From the NCBI GenBank assembly GCA_963768765.1, contig CAVYJK010000027.1:62001-126000 (forward strand): DNA of 64,000 nt, given 5' to 3'. Under the pieces are notes generated by a model. That model saw only the letters and a program-made list of their open reading frames with translations, did no database searches and had not been told where the DNA came from. Positions 17,078 through 27,250 of this stretch are shown piece by piece (position 1 is the stretch's first letter; the number at the start of each line of letters is the position of its first letter). The stretch comes from DASWLF01 sp963768765 (GTDB taxonomy: Bacteria; Desulfobacterota; Desulfobaccia; Desulfobaccales; 0-14-0-80-60-11). A program made the translations under genes and the position numbers.

Positions 17078-17731
17078 ATGACGTTTCCCTGGCAGGAGAT
17101 TGACTGGGTGCTCCTGGACATGGACGGCACCCTGCTGGACAAGCATTTCGACGATTATTTCTGGGAGACCCTGGTGCCCCAGGAGTATGCCCGGCGTCAG
17201 GGGATGCCCCTGGCCCAGGCCCGGGACCTGGTGTTCGCCCGCTACCGGCGGGAGGAAGGCACCCTCAACTGGACAGACATCGACTTCTGGTCCCGGGAAC
17301 TGGACCTGGACATTCCGGCCCTGAAGGAAGGTATCCGCCACCTCATCGAAGTCCACCCCGACGCGGAGGATTTCTTGAAGTTCCTGGGGGCCCGGGGGAA
17401 AAAGGTGGCCCTGGTGACCAACGCCCACTACAAGACCCTGAGCCTGAAAATGAACCACGTAGGGCTGTTGGGGTATTTCGACGAGGTGATTTCCTCCTTC
17501 GACCTGGGAACCCCCAAGGAAGACCCGCACTTCTGGAGGATTCTGCGAGAACGCCTGGGGTTCGACCCCGGGCGAGCCTTGCTGGTGGACGACAACGCCG
17601 AGGCCCTGGCCGCGGCCAGGCAGTTCGGCCTCAAGTACCCCTTCTTCAAGGCCAAATCCAGCTCGCAGCAGGGCCCCGAAGCCCACCCGGACTTCCCCTC
17701 CATCGAGTCTTTTCGGGAATTGATGGAGTAA
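17078..17731 (+). CDS. GMP/IMP nucleotidase-type HAD phosphatase
   Basis: HAD-superfamily hydrolase resembling YrfG, a purine nucleotide 5'-phosphatase. Motif I is DMDGTLLDKHFDDYFWE with the nucleophilic aspartate near residue 14; motif II is LVTNAHYKTL, motif III the lysine in GTPKEDPHFW, and motif IV LLVDDNAEAL. The cap domain has the RYRREEGTLNWTDIDFWSRE segment typical of YrfG. At 217 residues it matches the family. It is divergent from the Hsp20 pair and convergent with murA; the substrate assignment rests on family resemblance only. Confidence 0.85.
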   Translation: MTFPWQEIDWVLLDMDGTLLDKHFDDYFWETLVPQEYARRQGMPLAQARDLVFARYRREEGTLNWTDIDFWSRELDLDIPALKEGIRHLIEVHPDAEDFLKFLGARGKKVALVTNAHYKTLSLKMNHVGLLGYFDEVISSFDLGTPKEDPHFWRILRERLGFDPGRALLVDDNAEALAAARQFGLKYPFFKAKSSSQQGPEAHPDFPSIESFRELME

Positions 17732-17737
17732 ATAATA

Positions 17738-17811
17738 GGGGTCAGGGATCAGGGGTCAGAGGTCAGGGATTAAAAACTAACCTCTGACCCTCCTGGCCCC
17801 TATCCCCTAAT
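17738..17811. repeat. GGGGTCAGGG repeat between the HAD gene and murA
   Basis: GGGGTCAGGGATCAGGGGTC faces CCTCTGACCCTCCTGGCCCC, forming an imperfect inverted repeat between two convergent genes. Same family as 10150-10310. Confidence 0.75.
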
Positions 17812-19065
<1,254 letters not shown>

Positions 19066-19077
19066 TTAGGTTTTCCG

Positions 19078-19147
19078 TGTAGGGTGGGCACCGCCCACCT
19101 TTTTTGGCAATCGGTAAAGGAATGGTGGGCCGTGCCCACCCTACATT
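19078..19147. repeat. GTAGGGTGGGCACCGCCCACC inverted repeat
   Basis: TAGGGTGGGCACCGCCCACC on the left and GGTGGGCCGTGCCCACCCTA on the right, about 30 bases apart. The same unit recurs at 38221-38282, 40680-40772 and 41208-41262. It sits immediately 5' of murA. Confidence 0.8.
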
Positions 19148-19268
19148 TACTTAAAGTTATACCAGTCCTGGGGATCGATCCTGGTAAGAGTTTGGCCGCT
19201 CCTGACCGTAACCACGATGGGCTCAGGCGATTGGCACTCTACCCCATGCCGCCATCAACAGTAAAAGC

Positions 19269-19475
19269 GAGACCTTTGCAAAAGTATCAAGACCAATATT
19301 CTCGCGGCTGGAAGGTCTTATAATCCCCCCTCCCCCCCCTTTAAGAAAGGGGGGTAATAAAAGATAAGTCCTTGATAGATAATGGAAAACCATCTTAAGT
19401 CCCCCTTTTCTAAAGGGGGATTTAGGGGGATTATTAACGCCTTCATATTCCGACTAAGCCTTTTTCAGAGGTCTC
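19269..19475. repeat. 207-bp element with GAGACCT(T/C)TG terminal inverted repeats
   Basis: GAGACCTTTGCAAAAG at the left end matches the reverse complement of CTTTTTCAGAGGTCTC at the right end in 14 of 16 positions. The interior holds an AGGGGGATTTAGGGGGATT-type repeat pair and no open frame. The ends resemble those at 46787-46908, and may be the ends of a non-autonomous insertion element. The whole gap 19066-19497 is repeat-derived. Confidence 0.65.
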
Positions 19476-19497
19476 AAAGCCTCAAAAAGTCACATCC

Positions 19498-20434
19498 CTA
19501 GCTGTCCTCCGCCACCAGGTCAAGCAGACTGGGAGATTTAAATTCCAAGGCGAATTGCCTTATCCGCCGCTCCGCCAGGCGGACGTATCCCGCCTCGATC
19601 TCGTAGCCCACATAATTTCGGTCGTCCAGCAGGGCGGCGATGCCCGTGCTGCCGCTGCCCATGAAGGGATCCAGCACCACTTCGCCTTCGAAGGTGTAGA
19701 GCTGGATGAGGCGGTGGGGCAGCTCCACCGGGAAGGGGGCCGGGTGGCCCACGCTCCGGGCTGAGACCGCCGGAAAGGTCCAGACGCTCTTGGTGAACTC
19801 TAAAAAATCGTCCCGAGAGATGGTGGCCCGCCTTTTATGCGGGTTTTTCCGGGTGAAGGCGCCTTTGGAGAAGATCAGGATGTATTCGTGCACGTCCCTG
19901 AGCGTCGGGTTGGCGGGCGAGCGCCAGGTGCCCCAGGCGGTGGAAGGGGAGGCGCTGGCCCCCTTGTTCCAGATGATCTCCCCCCGCATGAGGAAACCCG
20001 CCTCCAGCATCCCCCGGATGAGGAAGGAGTGGATGGGGAGGTAAGGCTTGCGCCCCAGGTTGGCGATGTTGACGCAGGCCCGGCCCCCCGGCACCAGCAC
20101 CCGGTGGACTTCCCGCCACACCCGGTCCAAAAATTCCAGGTAGTCCTCCAGGGTGACGTCCCGGTCGTACTCCTTGCCCACGTTATAAGGGGGGGAGGTG
20201 ACCATGAGATGGACGCTGTGGTCGGGAAGCTCGGCCATCTGCTCCGAGGATTTACAGAAAATCTTATCCAGATATTCCATGGGGACCGGGTTCTCCTGGT
20301 AGGAGCACTTCCTGCTCCTGGGGCGCCTGGGAGTAAAGCTTGCCGGCGTAAAACGCGGTGGAATCGTGGGAGATGCGGCCCGGGGTGCCGAAGGAGCTGG
20401 TGCGGGTCTTCTTTTTGGCAGGTTTAATCTGCAT
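19498..20434 (-). CDS. Site-specific DNA methyltransferase (one-base frameshift near the start)
   Basis: Amino-methyltransferase of the N4-cytosine/N6-adenine class. The catalytic SPPYNVGKEYD (SPPY form of DPPY) precedes the SAM-binding DPFMGSGSTGIAALL, the beta-class order. VHRVLVPGGRACVNIANLGR and DKIFCKSSEQMAELPDHSVH are also conserved. Starting at ATG 20434 the first ~44 residues (MQIKPAKKKTRTSSFGTPGR) are in one frame; one extra base near 20302 moves the rest to the next (YQENPVPMEYLDKIF). About 311 residues once joined. No restriction endonuclease lies nearby, so it may be an orphan regulator or epigenetic enzyme. The target sequence is unknown. Confidence 0.88.
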
Positions 20435-20545
20435 GCGGTCAGCGGCACTTTTCAGGAGAAATTGCTGGTTATTAATCGTGGCGCCAAAAACTTTCTCGTC
20501 GGGCGCAGGGTTAATACTAAATAACCATTGAACGGGTATTCTTGG

Positions 20546-20602
20546 TAGGGGCGGACCCGCGTGTCCGCCCGTTTAAGGGCGCACCCCTGGGTGCGCCCCT
20601 AC
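20546..20602. repeat. GTAGGGGCGGAC / GTGCGCCCCTAC inverted repeats
   Basis: TAGGGGCGGACCCGCGTGTC followed by GGGCGCACCCCTGGGTGCGC: two adjacent GC-rich palindromes. Similar units occur at 21365-21395 and 41332-41393. No gene is visible in the rest of 20435-20726. Confidence 0.65.
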
Positions 20603-20726
20603 AGAGCCCCTTCAGGATGTTGGGAATCGAACCTGACTGGCCATCCCCTTGATTTTACCTTGGTTTATCAAGAGCCTATATGGTAGGATATTATATTGAC
20701 GGCGGTATGGAAAGGGAAGGAAATTT

Positions 20727-21368
20727 ATGCAATTATGGCTGCTGGCCGGCATCCCGGTAAGTTCCTTCATCGTGGCCCTCTCCGGGGCCCTGATGCCGGG
20801 GCCGCTCCTCACCGTGACCGTGAGCGAAGCGGCCCGGCGAGGGTTTTGGGCCGGCCCCCTGATCATCGTGGGTCACGCCCTGCTGGAGGCGGCCCTGGTC
20901 CTGACGCTGCTGGCCGGGCTGGGGGTGTGGCTGCACCGCCCCGTGGTCCTGGGCACCGTGGGCCTGCTGGGAGCCGGCATGCTGGGCTGGATGGGGGTGG
21001 GGCTGCTGAAGGCCTCCCGCCACAGCGTTCTTCAATTCGACCCCGAAGCCGAGGCAGGTATGCACCCGGTGGTGGCCGGGGTGCTCATGAGCGCCGCCAA
21101 CCCTTACTGGCTCATCTGGTGGCTCACCATCGGGCTGGGCTACGTGCTGTTTTCCATGAAGTATGGACTGCTGGGGGTGGCGCTTTTCTACCTGGGGCAC
21201 ATCCTGGCCGACTTCGCCTGGTACACCCTGGTGTCCGGGGCCGTGGCTCAGGGGCGACGCTTCCTTTCCGACAGATATTACCGGGGCTTTCTGGCCGGGT
21301 GCGGCGTCTTTCTCTTCGGCTTCGGCGGCTACTTCGGCGTCCAGGGAGTGAGGTTTTTTCTGAGTTAA
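20727..21368 (+). CDS. LysE family exporter
   Basis: Inner-membrane exporter of the LysE/RhtB group, which exports amino acids or similar small metabolites. About six membrane segments are present. GALMPGPLLTVTVSEAARRG is the family's N-terminal signature with its PGP motif, and SAANPYWLIWWLTIGLG corresponds to the central NP motif. At 213 residues it is complete. ATG 20727 follows GGGAAGGAAA. The substrate cannot be predicted. It is followed after 120 bases by a metallo-hydrolase in the same direction. Confidence 0.9.
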   Translation: MQLWLLAGIPVSSFIVALSGALMPGPLLTVTVSEAARRGFWAGPLIIVGHALLEAALVLTLLAGLGVWLHRPVVLGTVGLLGAGMLGWMGVGLLKASRHSVLQFDPEAEAGMHPVVAGVLMSAANPYWLIWWLTIGLGYVLFSMKYGLLGVALFYLGHILADFAWYTLVSGAVAQGRRFLSDRYYRGFLAGCGVFLFGFGGYFGVQGVRFFLS

Positions 21369-21489
21369 AAATGCAGGGACGCACCTGTAGGTGCGCCATA
21401 TCCGAGGTGCCCAAGCGGAGCTTGGGCCCAAATTGACGTTCCCAAGCAGGAGCTTGGGAACGAGTATTCGAAAAGGAAAAGGGTTAGCA

Positions 21490-22113
21490 ATGATCCACAA
21501 GGGCCTGACGGTGGGTTTACTGGAAGTCAACTGCTATATCCTGGGCGACGAGGAGACCAAGGAAGCGGTGGTCATTGACCCGGGCGGGGACGAAGACGAG
21601 ATCCTGGAGGCCCTGAAGCACGCCGGGCTGAAGCTGAAACTGATCATCGACACCCACGGCCACTTCGACCACGTGGACGCCAACCTGCCCCTGAAAGAGG
21701 CCACCGGCGCCCAGATCGCCATCCACGAACTGGACGCCCCGGCCCTGAGCCAGCCTTCCCAGGAGGCCCTGTTCTTCACGGGCAACCGCCTGCGCACCTC
21801 CCAGGCCGACATCCTGCTGCACGAGGGCGACGTCCTTACCTTCGGCAAGTACCGGCTCAAAGTCCTGCACACCCCGGGCCATACCCCGGGAAGCATCAGC
21901 CTGGTGATGGAAAACCACCCCTACGTCTACGTGGGAGACCTGCTGTTCGCCGGGTCCATCGGGCGCACCGACTTCCCCGGCGGCTCCTTTGAGGCCCTGA
22001 TCAACGCAGTGCGCACCAAAATCTTTCCCCTGGGAGACCACTACACGGTGTACCCGGGCCACGGCCCCGTCACCACCGTGGACCAGGAGAAGAAGTATAA
22101 CCCGTTTTTTTAG
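21490..22113 (+). CDS. Metallo-beta-lactamase fold hydrolase (glyoxalase II-like)
   Basis: Binuclear metal hydrolase. THGHFDHVDANL is the HxHxDH metal motif, HTPGHTPGSISLV supplies the next histidine, GDLLFAGSIGRTDFPGGS the bridging aspartate, and YPGHGPVTTV the last histidine. This set is that of small glyoxalase II-like or persulfide dioxygenase-like proteins; the two cannot be separated here. ATG 21490 is chosen because the family begins MI-KGLTVG-L-VNCY-LGDE. The frame extends 99 bases upstream through repeat DNA without support. The protein is 207 residues. Confidence 0.9.
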   Translation: MIHKGLTVGLLEVNCYILGDEETKEAVVIDPGGDEDEILEALKHAGLKLKLIIDTHGHFDHVDANLPLKEATGAQIAIHELDAPALSQPSQEALFFTGNRLRTSQADILLHEGDVLTFGKYRLKVLHTPGHTPGSISLVMENHPYVYVGDLLFAGSIGRTDFPGGSFEALINAVRTKIFPLGDHYTVYPGHGPVTTVDQEKKYNPFF

Positions 22114-22116
22114 GGA

Positions 22117-22320
22117 GATTTGGGGGTAGGGCCAGGGGCCAGGCGAGACGCCTGTGCACGGCCCTGCCCTCCCCTCAAGCCCCCCACCCAGCCCGCTTAA
22201 GAGGCTGTGACAGTCGGCCTAAGGCCGCCTGTCACAGCCTGGAAGATAAAACTTAAGGGGTTAGGGGAGGGGTTTCAGGGGAGGGAGCAGGGGCCTGGGC
22301 CCCTGGCCCCCTCCCCTGAA
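22117..22320. repeat. GC-rich modular repeat upstream of coaBC
   Basis: Modules include GGGGGTAGGGCCAGGGG, GGCGAGACGCCTGTGC, the palindrome GAGGCTGTGACAGTCGGCCT...GCCGCCTGTCACAGCC, and GGGGAGGGAGCAGGGGCC with GGCCCCCTCCCCTGAAA. It fills the 218-base gap and ends 11 bases before coaBC. Confidence 0.8.
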
Positions 22321-22331
22321 AGGACTGGCAC

Positions 22332-23546
22332 ATGATCTTCACCGGCAAGCGCATTTTATTAGGGGTATCCGGCGGCATTGCGGCGTACAAGGCCGCGGAG
22401 GTGGCCCGGCGGTTGATTTCTGCCGGGGCCCGGGTCAAGGTGGTGATGACCCGGGCGGCCCAGGAGTTTGTGGCGCCGCTGACGTTTCAGGCCCTCACCG
22501 GGGAGAAGGTGGCGGTGGCCATGTTCGGACCGCAGAGCGACCCCCTGGAGCACGTGGCCCTGGGGCAGGAGGTGGACGCGGTGGTGTTGGCGCCGGCCAC
22601 CGCCAATCTCATCGGCAAGCTGGCCGCGGGCATCGGCGACGATCTGCTCACCACCGTGATGCTGGCCGCCAGCAAACCGGTGCTGGTCTGTCCGGCCATG
22701 AACGTTCAGATGTGGCACAATCCGGTGGTGCAGGAAAATCTTGAGCGCCTTCGGGCCCGGGGTCTTTCCGTGATGGAGCCGGGGGCCGGGGAGCTGGCCT
22801 GCGGGGCGGTGGGGCTGGGCCGGCTGCCGGAGCCGGAGACCATTGTGGAGGCCTGCGCCCGTCTGGTGAGCCCCCAGGACCTGGCCGGCTGCCGGGTGCT
22901 GGTCACCGCGGGCCCCACTCACGAAGATTTTGATCCGGTGCGCTTCCTGACCAACCGCTCCAGCGGCAAACAGGGCTACGCCCTGGCGAAGGTAGCGTGG
23001 CGCCGGGGGGCTGACGTCTGCCTTATCAGCGGCCCGTCGGCCCTGCCGGCGCCCTACGGGGTGGAACTGGTCCAGGTGCGTTCGGCCCGGGAGATGGAAA
23101 TTGCGGTGCAAGGGCGCTTCCCCCAGGCGGAGGCGCTGCTCATGGCCGCGGCGGTGAGCGACTACCGCCCCGGCCGGAATGAAGTAAAAAAGATGAAACG
23201 GGGCCAGGCGGAGGTGCAATACCACCTGGTGCAGAACCCTGACATCCTGAAGGCCCTGGGCGGGCTGAAAACCAGGCAGGTGCTGGTGGGGTTTGCGGCG
23301 GAGACCCACGACCTGGAGGCCGAGGCCCGCCGCAAGATGCAGGAGAAAGGTCTGGACCTCATCGTGGCCAACGACGTCAACCAACCGGATGCCGGCTTCC
23401 AGGTGGACACCAACGAAGTGATCCTCATCGCCCGGGACGGCGCCGCCGAGCGCCTGCCCTTGCTCAGCAAGGAGGAAGTGGCGGACCGGATTCTGAACCG
23501 GGTGGCGCCGCTCATCGCGGTGCGGCGGGAGACGGTCGTTGCCTGA
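22332..23546 (+). CDS. coaBC: Phosphopantothenoylcysteine decarboxylase/synthetase
   Basis: Bifunctional coenzyme A enzyme. CoaC (residues ~1-190) is a flavin-dependent decarboxylase with GVSGGIAAYKAAEVARRL, PATANLIGKLAAGIGDDLL, PAMNVQMWHNPVVQ and the active-site cysteine in AGELACGAVGLGRLPEP. CoaB (to the end) ligates cysteine using CTP: VTAGPTHEDFDPVRFLTNRS and AAAVSDYRPG. At 404 residues it is complete. It overlaps the next gene by 8 bases, so translation is probably coupled. Its product feeds all CoA-dependent metabolism. Confidence 0.97.
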   Translation: MIFTGKRILLGVSGGIAAYKAAEVARRLISAGARVKVVMTRAAQEFVAPLTFQALTGEKVAVAMFGPQSDPLEHVALGQEVDAVVLAPATANLIGKLAAGIGDDLLTTVMLAASKPVLVCPAMNVQMWHNPVVQENLERLRARGLSVMEPGAGELACGAVGLGRLPEPETIVEACARLVSPQDLAGCRVLVTAGPTHEDFDPVRFLTNRSSGKQGYALAKVAWRRGADVCLISGPSALPAPYGVELVQVRSAREMEIAVQGRFPQAEALLMAAAVSDYRPGRNEVKKMKRGQAEVQYHLVQNPDILKALGGLKTRQVLVGFAAETHDLEAEARRKMQEKGLDLIVANDVNQPDAGFQVDTNEVILIARDGAAERLPLLSKEEVADRILNRVAPLIAVRRETVVA

Positions 23547-24282
23547 AAATCCGGGGCGGGAATTGCGGCAGCTGGCGGCGAGCCTGTCCCAGTGGCTCCG
23601 GTACCAGCGCCGTCTGGGGCTCAAGGCCCTCCCCGGGGAGGTTGGGGTGCGCCCGAAAGAGGAAACGAGCCGGGAGGAGAAAATCCCCACCCTGGAGGAG
23701 ATTCGGGCCGAGATGGGGAAGTGCCGCCGGTGCAAGCTCTACCCCGGCGCCACCAAGCTGGTCTTTGGAGACGGCAACCCGGACGCGGACCTGATGTTCA
23801 TCGGCGAGGCCCCGGGCGCCGAAGAAGACTTGCAGGGCCTGCCCTTCGTGGGGGCCGCCGGGCAGCTCTTGAACAAATTGTTGAGCAAACTGGGGCTGCG
23901 CCGGGAGGAAGTCTACATCACCAACGTGGTGAAGAGCCGCCCGCCGGGTAACCGGGAGCCCGAGCCCGACGAAATCGAGGCCTGCCGGCCGTTTCTCTTA
24001 AAGCAGATCGAGGCCGTGCGGCCCCGGGTGATCGTCACCCTGGGAAGGGTGGCCACCCAGGTGGTGCTGGGGACTAAAGAGCCCCTGACCCGAATCAGGG
24101 GGCGCTGGCAGCGCTATGATCACATCCGGGTGATGCCCACGTTTCACCCCTCCTATCTCCTGCGGTTCCCCAAGGAACGGCATAAGACCTGGGTGGACAT
24201 GCAGCAGGTGATGGAGTATCTGGCCGCCCAGGAGGGAATTAGTAAAAGCGGTTTCAAAACGCGGTTCATACTGTCACCCTGA
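23539..24282 (+). CDS. Family-4 type uracil-DNA glycosylase with a changed cluster ligand
   Basis: DNA repair enzyme that removes uracil. CRRCKLYPGATKLVFGDG, FIGEAPGAEEDLQGLPFVG, GQLLNKLLSKLGL and TFHPSYLL are family-4 motifs. Members bind a 4Fe-4S cluster with a CxxC pair plus two later cysteines in the pattern VVKC...EAC. Here the third ligand is serine (NVVKSRPPGNREPEPDEIEA, codon AGC at 23935-23937) while the others remain. The start is TTG 23539, overlapping coaBC. The last ~12 residues (KSGFKTRFILSP) are encoded by the repeat at 24247, which also supplies the stop. Confidence 0.92.
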   Translation: MPENPGRELRQLAASLSQWLRYQRRLGLKALPGEVGVRPKEETSREEKIPTLEEIRAEMGKCRRCKLYPGATKLVFGDGNPDADLMFIGEAPGAEEDLQGLPFVGAAGQLLNKLLSKLGLRREEVYITNVVKSRPPGNREPEPDEIEACRPFLLKQIEAVRPRVIVTLGRVATQVVLGTKEPLTRIRGRWQRYDHIRVMPTFHPSYLLRFPKERHKTWVDMQQVMEYLAAQEGISKSGFKTRFILSP

Positions 24283-24362
24283 GCGCAGCGAAGGGTCTAG
24301 ATCTTTGAAAAGAATAGATTCTTCGCTTCGCTCAGAATGACTTTTCTACGAAAGAAGGTTTT
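24247..24362. repeat. TGTCACCCTGAGCG inverted-repeat element, second copy
   Basis: TGTCACCCTGAGCGCAGCGA faces CTTCGCTTCGCTCAGAATGA, with outer ends TTTCAAAAC and GTTTTGAAA. It overlaps the 3' end of the uracil-DNA glycosylase gene. The following bases to 24551 contain further GGGGGAGGG repeats. Confidence 0.8.
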
Positions 24363-24551
24363 GAAATAGCTTGTAGTGTTCCATATCAGAAATACCTTGC
24401 ATTAAAAATTGTCTCTTTTCCCTCCCTCTTGATGGGGGAGGGTCAGGGTGGGGGTGAATATGGTTAGTAATTCTTACAGGTTTCCCCCTCCCCCCAACCC
24501 CCTCCCGCCAGGGGAGGGGGAGTTTTTCTATACGACTGTGTCGAGGTAATT

Positions 24552-25855
24552 GTGAGGCGACACAATAGTTTCGTCCTCCTGGCCCTTTTGGCCTGCTGGT
24601 GCTGGCGGCCGGGCCGGGGTCGGTGCCGCCGGCCCCCCGGGCGGTTTACGTGCTTAAAGCAGTGGGTTCCATCAACCCGGGGCTGGCGGAATTCATCGTG
24701 GACGGCATCCACCAGGCGGAAAATGGGAACGCCGAAGCCCTGGTCATCGAATTGGACACTCCCGGCGGGCTGGATTCCTCCATGCGGCAGATTGTTCAGG
24801 CCATCGCCGGCTCCAAGGTGCCGGTGGTGGTGTACGTCTATCCCCGGGGGGCCAGGGCCGCCTCGGCCGGGGTTTTCATCACCATGGCGGCGGACGTGGC
24901 CGCCATGGCCCCCGGCACCAATATGGGCGCGGCCCATCCCGTGTCCATCGGCATGGGGAAGATGGACAAGACCATGGAGAAGAAGGTGGTCAACGACTTC
25001 GTGGCCTACGGCCGGGCCCTGGCCGAGGAGCGCGGCCGCAACGCCGACTGGATGGAGAAAGCCATCCGCCAGAGTGTCTCCATCCCGGCGTCCGAAGCTT
25101 TGAGGCTCAAGGTGGTCGACGTGGTGGCCGACAACCTGGAGGATTTGTTAACCAAGATCAACGGCCGCCGGCTGGAGGTGGGCGGGAAAAAGCTGGTGCT
25201 TAAGACCGCGGGCGCCCCGGTGCGGGAAATTCCCGAGGGGCTGCGGTTTAGGCTGCTGAAGTACATTGCCGACCCCAACATCGCCTTCATCCTGATGATG
25301 ATCGGCCTGGCGGGCATCTACTTCGAGCTGGCCCACCCGGGAGTGGTGCTGCCCGGGGTGCTGGGCGCCATCTGTCTACTCCTGGCCTTCTTCGCCTTTC
25401 AGACCCTGCCCATCAACTTCATCGGGGTCCTGTTGATTCTCCTGTCCTTTGTCTTCTTCATCCTGGAGTTCAAGGTCACCAGCTACGGGCTCCTGTCCCT
25501 GGCCGGGGTGGTGTCGCTCTTTCTGGGGGCCGTCATGCTGTTTCGCGGGGGGCCGGGTATGTCCATTTCCTGGAGCGTGTTGATTCCCACGGTCCTGACC
25601 ATCTCCCTCTTTTTCATCGCGGTGGCGGGCATTGTCTTCCGCAGCCATCTCCGGCGCTCCATGACCGGGACTGCCGGCATGGTGGGAGAGAAGGGCGTGG
25701 CCCACACGGATCTCAAACCCAAAGGCCAGGTCTACGTGCACGGCGAGTACTGGCATGCGGAAAGTGAAGAACCCATTAACGAGGGCGAACCCGTGGAAGT
25801 GGTGCAAGTCATAGATCTCAAGCTCCGGGTGCGCCGGGAGCAAAAAAAGTCATAA
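24552..25855 (+). CDS. NfeD-type membrane serine protease (ClpP class), signal region frameshifted
   Basis: Membrane-bound protease of the SppA/ClpP clan with a C-terminal NfeD domain. VIELDTPGGLDSSMRQIV, RGARAASAGVFITMAAD (nucleophile Ser in ASAG) and the lysine in KKVVNDFVAYGRALAE make the Ser-Lys dyad. Four to five membrane segments follow residue 220, then a soluble OB-fold domain (GMVGEKGVAHTDLKPKGQV). The N-terminal signal (RRHNSFVLLALLA) lies in another frame, starting at GTG 24552; one missing base near 24595 would join it to LVLAAGPGS. Starting at GTG 24599 instead would lose the signal peptide. The stomatin gene lies 10 bases downstream. Confidence 0.9.
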
Positions 25856-25865
25856 GGAGACTAAA

Positions 25866-26646
25866 ATGCCGATTTACTTAATGGTGATTGTGGCCCTGGC
25901 GTTTTTCTTCCTGATCAGCGCCATCAAGATTTTGAGACGAGTACGAGCGGGGGGTGATTTTCCGGCTGGGCCGGGCCCTGCACTACGCCAAGGGACCGGG
26001 CCTCATCATCCTCATCCCCATGGTGGACCAGCTGGTCAAGGTCAACCTGCAGCTGGTGACCTTTGATGTCCCCTCCCAGGATGTCATTACTCGGGATAAT
26101 GTATCGGTTAAAGTAGATGCAGTGGTTTATTTCCGGGTGATCGATCCGCTGAAGGCCATTATCGAAGTGCAGAATTACCTCACCGCCACCCAACGACTAT
26201 CCCAAACCACCTTGCGCAGCGTCTGCGGTCAGATGGAACTGGATGATCTGCTGGCCGAACGGGAGAAGGTGAATGCCCAGCTGGCGGAGATCCTGGACAA
26301 CCAGACCGAACCCTGGGGCATCAAGGTGACCCTGGTGGAGGTGCGCTCCATCGATCTGCCCATCGAAATGCAGCGGGCCATCGCCAAGCAGGCGGAGGCG
26401 GAGCGGGAACGGCGGGCCAAGGTCATCAACGCCGAAGGCGAGTTCCAGGCCGCGGCCAAGATGGCCGACGCCGCCAAGGTGCTGGCCACGGAGCCCATGT
26501 CCCTGCAACTGCGCTACCTCCAGACCCTGCGGGAGATCGCCGCGGAAAAGAACTCCACCACCCTGTTCCCCATTCCCATCGACCTGATAAAGCCATTCAT
26601 CAAGCTGGCGGAAAGGCTGGAAGAGAAGGTGGAAGGGAAGAAGTAG
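25866..26646 (+). CDS. Stomatin-like slipin (one-base frameshift)
   Basis: Membrane-anchored SPFH protein, the usual partner and substrate-type companion of NfeD proteases. The N-terminal hydrophobic anchor (MPIYLMVIVALAFFFLISAI) and KILR are in one frame. One extra C near 25939 moves EYERGVIFRLGRALHYAKGP to the next. The SPFH domain continues with VTFDVPSQDVITRDNVSVKV and TLRSVCGQMELDDLL, then a charged coiled-coil rich in Glu and Arg (MQRAIAKQAEAERERRAKVI). The joined length is about 259 residues. It is probably co-transcribed with the protease. Confidence 0.92.
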
Positions 26647-26835
26647 GGGAGGGTTTTCGGTTTTGGGTTTTTCGTTTTTGGTTTTTGGTTAATATGAAAC
26701 CGAGCCCGTTTAGGGGTTGAGGGTTTTTGATAATTGAGTAAAATTAAAACTTGCTTATTCGAGATTGCGATGGGTGAAAAATTGTCGGGGCGGGTTTTAA
26801 ACCCGCCCCTACAGGAAATAATCGGGAGAGGAAAC

Positions 26836-27171
26836 ATGGCCAAGAAGGAACGCAAAGAGAAGGCAGAGAAGCCCCTGGAGAAGATGACCGCCACGGAGCT
26901 GCGCAAGTACGCCCTGGACCTGGGAGAGATCACCGGGGTCCACGGCATGAACAAAGAGGAACTGCTGGCGGCCATCAAAAAGGTCAAAGGCATCAAGGAC
27001 GAAGGCAAGAAGAAGGCCGAAGCCGTCAGCGTCCGGGAGCTGAAGGAAAAGGCCAAGGAGATGCGGGCCAAGAAGCTGGAGGCCATGGAAGCGGGCGCAC
27101 CCCGGAAGAAGATCGACATCCTGCGCAAGAAGGCCAACCGCCTGAAGAAGCGGACCCATAAGGCGGCGTAA
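26836..27171 (+). CDS. Rho N-terminal domain-like small basic protein
   Basis: Lysine- and glutamate-rich protein of 111 residues. MTATELRKYALDLGEITGVH GMNKEEL matches the Rho N-terminal/SAP-like helical motif, which in Rho assists nucleic acid binding, and a basic tail (KIDILRKKANRLKKRTHKAA) follows. ATG 26836 with GAGAGGAAAC upstream is preferred; the frame opens earlier in a repeat. Similar small proteins are found in deltaproteobacteria without a defined role. It is probably a nucleic-acid-binding accessory protein. Confidence 0.65.
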   Translation: MAKKERKEKAEKPLEKMTATELRKYALDLGEITGVHGMNKEELLAAIKKVKGIKDEGKKKAEAVSVRELKEKAKEMRAKKLEAMEAGAPRKKIDILRKKANRLKKRTHKAA

Positions 27172-27250
27172 GGATTTTTTGGGGGGGGCCAGTGACGTAG
27201 GGGCGGTTCGCGAACCGCCCATACCTGGACTCCTTCCCAATTCTTTAGGA

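Noticed and set aside
20612..20645. tRNA-like GGGAATCGAACC on the minus strand
   Set aside because: It resembles a T-loop, but the neighbouring bases do not form the T-stem or the acceptor stem, and no anticodon arm was found.
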